The position numbers were made by a program, and so were the translations under genes. Shown piece after piece: positions 57,801-64,000 of a DNA stretch of 64,000 nucleotides; position 1 is the stretch's first letter, and each line of letters opens with the position of its first letter. The notes under the pieces were generated by a model. That model searched no databases, was not told where the DNA came from, and was given only the letters and a program-made list of their open reading frames with translations. Source of the DNA: Theobroma cacao (taxonomy: Eukaryota; Streptophyta; Magnoliopsida; Malvales; Malvaceae); assembly GCF_000208745.1 (NCBI RefSeq), contig NC_030850.1:11578640-11642639 (forward strand), read 5' to 3'.

Positions 57801-59719
57801 GAAATTTTCTTTTGATGCAATAGGAGTACAAATACCATATATAATTTTGTTGGTTGCATTTTGGGTGTATAAAAAACTGTTCTAATTTAAATATCCTTGG
57901 CAGCTTACATACCAGTCTATCTTCAGGCCTTCCTGAACACTATGAACCGTGAAAAGCCCTATGATTCTCTAAGGCTTAGCAGCTTAGTTGTCATCGGTTC
58001 CCTAGTGAAGGTAATCTTACCTCATATCATCTGCTGTTCTCTTATATGGTTCCATTTCTGGCACAACTCTTATCTTTGGTTTGAAATTTTGAATATATTT
58101 ACAGCACCCAGGATAAGTACATGATCTTTAGAGCTCATGGAGTTTAATTAAATTTTCCTTAGTTGGCATTATTTTACTTTCTTCAGATTTATGTTTATCA
58201 GGCTTTCAATTTATGCAGGTTGATGATGCAGAAGTGGTTGATTTCCTTCTTGTTTCTCAAACATTTCCTAGTTGCCTGCGCTGCATGGAGGTTGGCAGCA
58301 CATTATCAAAAACAGTGAGTGACTGGACTTTCCACAACTAGATTTATTTGTTTACATTATTATTAATTACAATTAATATTCAATATTTCCATCCTAAATT
58401 ATTTTACATAAGATTTTGTCTTTGGGTTCTAATAAGTTTTTCATCTTTTAATAGATTTAAAGTAAATACATTTCCTAGAATTTAGTTATATGCATTATAT
58501 ATCTTGATCAAAATATCAAGAACATAGGATATGAGGCAAGTAAAAATTTTAGAGTTTGAAAGCATGGCCAAGAAAACTGGGAAAATGGCAAAAATGAATC
58601 AAACAACATACCTAGTGGCTTAAGTTTTAAGAAAGAAATATTTTTGATTGAGAGAGTTACATTAATTTTGACATTATTTTCAGGCCCCTTCGGAAAAAAG
58701 TACTTTCTGGCATGACAATTATTGAGAGGGAAAACCTCTGAGCAGTTTGAAAAGTCATTAGGACTCTTTATTGTTCTCCTATGATCATGTATGGTTAAAA
58801 TACGTAGCACATTTGTTGAAATCTCACAAAAATTTACTAGGGACCTTTGAAATTTCTGTTTACTGTGTGCATTATTATGCCACACTTTCACTGTAAAAAT
58901 CAGAACAGTAAATTTTTCTATAAGAAGCGCCAGGATACCTTAGCCATGACAATGAGCTTAAGAAGGACCTTCGGAATAAAACCAAAGAGTTAAGGACCTC
59001 ACTTGGTATGGCATTACTACACCTTGGCATGCATTCTTCTTAGCTATACTCTTCATGCTAGCTGCTAATGTAGCGGACTCGACAGGTTGCCACATTTATA
59101 ATTCACAGGATTTTACTAAATGAGCAAGGGCTGCACTATTGTTTGGTTCCTGCGGATCGATTTTTCGCGCTAAACAATGCATTGGCAATAATGGTTGAAA
59201 GGCTTGGTGAAGAAGAAGAAGGGCATCGCCCACGACTGCTAAGAAACATCATTTCTTGTTATCTCAGGCTGTCAGACAACGACAGGTTAGCTAAATACAT
59301 TGTCCTTGTTAACTATCTTTCAATAATTTACCTGTCCAGCCTCTAATGGTTTGAAACTTTTTTTTGTTTCAAAATGTAGGGCACGTGCCTATTTCTCAGG
59401 TTACATTCCTCCCAAGTTAGTAGATGACACATATATTGGTATCCTTGAAGTAAGTCCTTTAGAAACATATCGTGAAATTTCCAACACAAGTCTTACAATT
59501 GAATCAGGATTTTTATCCAATCTTGTTCTTAATTAAAATCTTTAATTGCAATTAAGCCAGAAAAAATTTGCCTTTACATAATTAATTAATTCCTCATGCT
59601 AATTTCCTTTCCAGCGTGACCAGGTAGCCCATAGTAATCTACAAAAATTGATTTCCAAATTAAAAGCCAGCCAGAGGTCTAGAACACAACCAACCGGCCA
59701 CTTATCGGGGCCTTTATGA
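54805..59719 (+). CDS. CNOT9: CNOT9/Rcd1-like CCR4-NOT subunit, divergent
   Basis: CNOT9 is the armadillo-repeat subunit of the CCR4-NOT deadenylase complex and helps recruit it to target mRNAs. Nine coding exons with GT-AG signals: 54805-54993, 56627-56701, 56889-56978, 57590-57632, 57904-58010, 58219-58314, 59086-59285, 59380-59449, 59615-59719. Together they give 324 codons and stop TGA at 59717, near the family's usual length. Family landmarks: LLWNSFGTMRAL, CNAIALLQAVAAHPETR, LRLSSLVVIGSLVKVDD, CLRCMEVGSTLSKTVATF, DRFFALNNAL and ISCYLRLSDN. The N-terminus is a Gly/Ala/Ser-rich tail of about 38 residues. After RLSDN the C-terminal part is unlike the usual form, and an added basic tail ends ...GHLSGPL. 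No lesion is seen. It is probably a diverged paralogue rather than the main CNOT9; exon boundaries are by eye. Confidence 0.9.
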
Positions 59720-60494
59720 TGGAGAATGCAGTTACCTTGTTCAGGCTGGCCAAGGCATCATTGGGAGCATACGACACAAGTTTTAGATTTACTGTGTTGC
59801 ATAGACATGCACCTTTGCATGAATGTAGACTAAATATAAGCCCGTACCGGCTGCTTGTACCTCACCTCCATAGGCTATGGGCGTTGCTTCTCAAATGCCC
59901 AATCTGGAGAGATGCTAGGCATATCTACATAAGTACCCCGATAATTATCAGTCTAGAGTATTACATGCCAATTTGCTAGACCTCGCTCTTTCCATGACCC
60001 CTTTGTGTACATTCGTTACTCACATTTTATATACATTGCAGGCATCGTTGAGGTTAGACCTCAGACTAATGTCCTCTAAAATGCGGTTTGTGGTTGTCTA
60101 GACATTTTCCCCACAAAGCAAAATGCTTTTTCCTTCTGTTTTCCCGTAAATATTTTCTCAAAGAAATTTTATTTTTGGTATTTGACCAATCTATTTGTAT
60201 CTTTCAAAAGTTTTAAAGAAAAATTACAACACTCGTGATATAGCAGAAGCAACTTTTCTCGTATTATTGAACTAAAAACAACATCTACAAACCACGTTTA
60301 TTAAGATAAGTTCGTTAATCATTTCATAATACATTCTTCTAATATAAGAGGAAGAACAAAGCCATACGACCACTGGATGCAGGAAAGAATTTCAGATGCA
60401 TGGACCAATCAAAACTAGGATACAGTGCAGACAAGAACCAACAAAACAATACAAACTTGAGAGGGAAAAAAAATGGCTCTCAATCTTTACAAAG
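59720..60494. other. 3' flanks of two convergent genes
   Basis: The two genes end 775 bp apart, tail to tail. The stretch should hold both 3' untranslated regions; an AATACATT/AATATA-rich part near 60330 could supply a poly(A) signal, but none is certain. A short open frame at 59716-59979 looks like chance. Confidence 0.5.
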
Positions 60495-63400
60495 TTAATT
60501 ATACTCATCTACTTTTGGAGGTATTGAAAGATTCCTTTCCAACATAAAGGATAAATCATGCATTTGTGACATCAGTATCTCTATATCATCTGTTTTTGAC
60601 CCTGTTGTTGCACTGGAAAAACCTCCATTTTTTGCAACTTCAGCATTACTACCACCTCTTACACTTGCATCTGCCATCCTGAAACATGCGAAAGCAAATA
60701 TAAGAAATTTCTCCCTAGGTTCTGTCTGTCTCTCATGTGAGAGGGGAGCTTGGATTTTACATGACCTTAGCCAGGAAGAAAACAAGATCGAGTAGTTTCT
60801 ATGGACTTATATGCAAGCAGTAGAACAGAAGCATTTAAGACTATCCCCACAGATCCAAAACAGGTTTTTCACAAAAGAAGCCCAAGAGGTTCTCAATCTC
60901 AAAAATTGGATGAAAAATATAAATAAATTCCCAAGGTCAAAACAACAAAAGTACTCTGGAGAGATCTGGCATAGCACAGAATAGTCAATCTACAATTTGA
61001 AAATTCTTCCAGCAAAAGTGAAAAAGCATCTTGGCAATAAGCATAGATGATATGGCCACTTATATCCCCCGTATGGATGAAGTCACAAATAACAAGATAC
61101 CCATAAAGTTTAGTCTTAACCTAACTAATCTTTTTCATCCAAATTCTGCTAATCAAAAAGTACCTCTTTTTGGATGGGGATGGACTACAAATTAGGTTTC
61201 AGCACAGTTTTTCTTTGTTTTAAAATAAGTCTTGATCAAATGTAAAATCTTGGATGTAAAATATCATCCACTCGTTAGCATAAATCAGACATACTAGTGT
61301 GCCTATTACAGGCAACCAAGTTCAACCAACTTATGAATATAGATGACTTTAAACACAATTGCTTGCATTCAATTAAGCCTCCTTATTTGCAGCAATACTA
61401 TGATATTTTAAGAACTCCACCCTGACAGAGGGCAATAGCTGCGACTATCCTCCAAAAATAAATTAGATTTATTTATTTCATATGAAACAAGTATCCTCCA
61501 TCCTAAGCCAGAACACCAGACCAGTATCCCTCCATATGAGCAAACAAATTTTCCCTAATGTCCTAAGCCCTGCAAGCATCTCCAAGTTGCATAGGTGCAA
61601 TTATTTTTCTTTTCAAAAAATGCATTGTACAATACACAGAGGAGTATAACAGCCTTGTAAAGAAGCCCCTCATCCAAGCTATCAGATAGCAATTAATAAA
61701 TATGCACTCTAACCCTACTCTACTTTCACAAATTAAAAATGGTTACTGACATCAGTCTATTAGCAAGAAACTCAGAAAGCAGTAATAAGTGGTAAGTCTT
61801 TTCCTAATTCAGCTATCATTCAACTTGATCTCTGGAGCTCCACCTGTTTTATCTTTGTTTGATCTTCCCACTATATTCTCTCAAGTAATTCCAATAACAA
61901 CAAAATAATTGACTAAAAACTGAAAAATGCAAATACGGTAATGAAGTAGAATATCTAAGCACCAAGTCATAAAAAAGGTAATAGACAAGAATTGGGATAC
62001 GGTTAGCACGATGCTTTAAAATTTCAGTTCAGTTAGAAGGAAATTGACAGAACAAGCACACACACCTGTTTGAAACGGGAGCTTCCGTAGAGCCATTTTG
62101 ATTGCTGAATGACCTTGAAAAGAGATCAGGTTGAGATAAATTACCAGAATTATTATCATGTGAATTGCTATCCATACTGAAGAAGTGTATTTCTGAAGTT
62201 CCAATAGAAGGCTTCTCATGATTGACAGTATGTTTGAAAGAAATACTTGAAGGATCATTTGCACTAATTGAGCTAGTAAAATCATTCCAAGCAGCAGACA
62301 AGTCATCATTATCATCAATTGTTATTTTATCAGGTCTAGCAGCTTGTTTTGAAGGATCACTAAAAGCATCTTGCATAGTAGTTGAGCTTTTAAAATCATT
62401 CCACTCACGAAAAGAATTGTCTGATTTGTCAACATTTTTTCTATCAGGTGCCTTGTTGTTGCCAGTTAGCCATTGATCATCTGGAAACCAATCAACGTTC
62501 ATTGAGGGAGAATTATGCATACTCTGAGCTGCTCCAGAATCCATAACATCAATAGTTGCATCAAAATTTTCAGCTTGACAAGTTACCTTTGAGGTAGAAT
62601 TACTCCATAGATCATCCTGAAACCAATTGTTTGTGCTGGAAACATTGGAGCCATCTTTCGCTTTTCCATCAACAAAATCTTTTCCTGATGCAAAGACAGT
62701 ATCCATGTGATCAGAAAGATCAATTGAAGAACCCACTAAAGGATCAAATGATTTGGAACTGTCATTATGATTTGTAGAACTAGCAGATTGAAAGTCAGTG
62801 TCCCATCCTGAAAAAGGGTCACTGCTCTTCTCTTCAGTAGAACTGGAACAGTTAGCTGGTTCTTTCCAAGAACTTATCGAAGAACCCCAGGCACTTGAGC
62901 CTTTAAAATCATTCCAAGCCCCAAATGAATCATCATCTTCATCATTGGTTCCATCATCCACTGCCTTGTTGCTACTTGTTGGCCATTGATCATCTTCAAT
63001 TCCATTTACACTCACGGGAGATTTTGTATTTCCTAACATCCCATCATCCTTATTACCTACATTCAAATCAGATTGCTCAGCATGATGAACAGTCCCTGAG
63101 GTGGAATTACTCCATAGATCATCTTGAAACCAATTAGTGTGGGATGAAGTTCTGTTATCTACTGCTTTTCCATGAAATGAGTCTTTTCCTGTTCCAAAGA
63201 CACTGTCCGTGTGAGTAGAAAGGTCAGCAGAAGAGCCAGCAAAATTATCAAAAGATTTGGATACCTCATGCTGAGTTTCAAAAGCAGTAGATTCAGAGCC
63301 AGGCCCCCATCCAGAAAAAGAATCATGAACTTTTTCATTCATCGACTTCATACCATCAGTAGTCTGGTCCCAATAAGTTTTAGCAGCATCTGGTGCACTG

Positions 63401-64000
63401 GCGGAACCCTTAAAATCATTCCAAGCATCAAAGGAATCATCATCATCATCAGGAGTTCTTTTATTGGGGGTATTGTTGCCAATGATTTGTCCTTGATCAC
63501 CTTGAACCCAGTCAACATTCGCAGAAGAAGAAATATTTGCTTGGTCTATTCTCTCCCCTGAAGTGGAATTACTCTGCATATCATCACGAAACAAGTTGTT
63601 TGTTTGGGATTTGGAAGAAGATTGATTATCATCTTCTTTTCCATCAAACAAATTGTTAACCTGTCCAGAGACCATGTCCACATGGGCAGAAAGATCTTTT
63701 GAGGAACCCACAAAAGGATCAGACGATTGGGAGCTAATAGCATTATGATCTGTTCTAGAATCAGCAGACTGAAAGTCAGCCTGCCAACCAGAAACAGAAC
63801 CACTACTCTTAGAAACCTGATTCTCAAACAAACTAAGGTTTTGACGAGATTGAAACTCACTACCAGTAGAATCAATCTCTTCCTTTAGGGGCAATGTCCC
63901 TTGGGTTGGTATTGAAACAGAATCTCCTTTCCTTTCAGCTAAAAAATCATCATCAAGATCAAGTCCAGCCAAATTCAAATGATTATTCTTTCCCAAACTA
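60495..64000 (-). CDS. Acidic Ser/Asn-rich protein with WNDF modules, 5' end outside window
   Basis: Two visible exons: from the right edge (open at 64000) to 62066, donor AG|GT, and 60678-60495 with stop TAA at 60497; one intron of 1387 bp (60679-62065). About 643 plus 60 residues are visible. The large exon has three modules of about 170 residues: SGW..DFQSA, DPF/DPL-VGSS-DLS-H-D, NWFQDDLWSNSTS, DDQW and SFxAWNDFKGS. WNDF starts lie roughly 169 and 171 residues apart, with a fourth WNDF soon after. The last exon is more ordered (DDIEILMSQMHDLSFMLERN). Proteins of this kind are often labelled dentin sialophosphoprotein-like in plants, a compositional label without function. DPF and W-x-x-F motifs resemble short adaptor-binding motifs in endocytosis, so a trafficking role is a guess. 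Confidence 0.8.

Noticed and set aside
57566..58891. Reverse frames of 75 and 127 codons in CNOT9-like introns
   Set aside because: Antisense to introns and exons of an intact gene, no domain.
62222..63561. Several + frames of 60-116 codons opposite the WNDF gene
   Set aside because: They are antisense to a long continuous coding exon with clear modular repeats and a matching splice donor.
1..64000. tRNA or rRNA genes
   Set aside because: I saw no cloverleaf or rRNA-like segment; the tRNA-like matches are only primer-binding sites. A tRNA scan would be decisive.

Overview
This is nuclear DNA from a eudicot plant. The evidence is GT-AG introns, a UGT71-type glucosyltransferase, Ty1-copia and Ty3-gypsy retrotransposons with plant-type domain order, a Mutator-like element carrying an Ulp1-like protease gene, and a CCR4-NOT gene with plant-like exon structure. 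I cannot name the species. Only about 10 kb at the right end looks like functional host genes. The remainder is decayed glucosyltransferase copies and transposable elements.

Layout. 1-744 (+) is the 3' part of a UGT71-like pseudogene. 934-13375 is a degenerate Mutator-like element (MULE) of about 12.4 kb, bounded by a candidate 9-bp target duplication. It carries a DUF1985/Ulp1-protease gene (+, about 2.2-6.7 kb) and a MuDR-type transposase (-, about 9.4-12.4 kb) pointing towards each other. It is packed with arrays of a GGCGTGTCA-type motif, has an internal duplication of its own 5' region, and has two self-complementary segments. 13650-14440 looks like the poly(A) end of a LINE. 15568-17034 (-) is a second, nearly full-length UGT71-like pseudogene.

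17153-53395 is a stack of LTR elements: Copia A (17153-23878, +); a solo LTR (23920-26454) containing a second, inverted solo LTR (25160-26234); and Gypsy A (26882-53395, -). Gypsy A was broken by Copia B (31460-43839, -, perfect CTTCT target duplication) inside its reverse transcriptase. Copia B's 5' LTR was then hit by a 3-kb solo LTR (39410-42404, +). Gypsy A's own 5' LTR was hit by an LTR-like insertion (49029-53339), which itself contains an inverted copy of the same 3-kb solo LTR (50176-53162, perfect TACTA duplication).

54805-59719 (+) is an intact nine-exon gene for a divergent CNOT9/Rcd1-like subunit of the CCR4-NOT complex. Convergent to it, 60495 to beyond the right edge (-) is a gene for a large, acidic, Ser/Asn-rich protein built from three modules of about 170 residues with repeated WNDF motifs.

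The most unusual material is inside the MULE: six clusters of one short motif in both orientations, a run of identical-length 72-bp symmetric exons amplified together with their introns, and two inverted duplications that could fold into long hairpin RNAs. The biological role of these is inference only.
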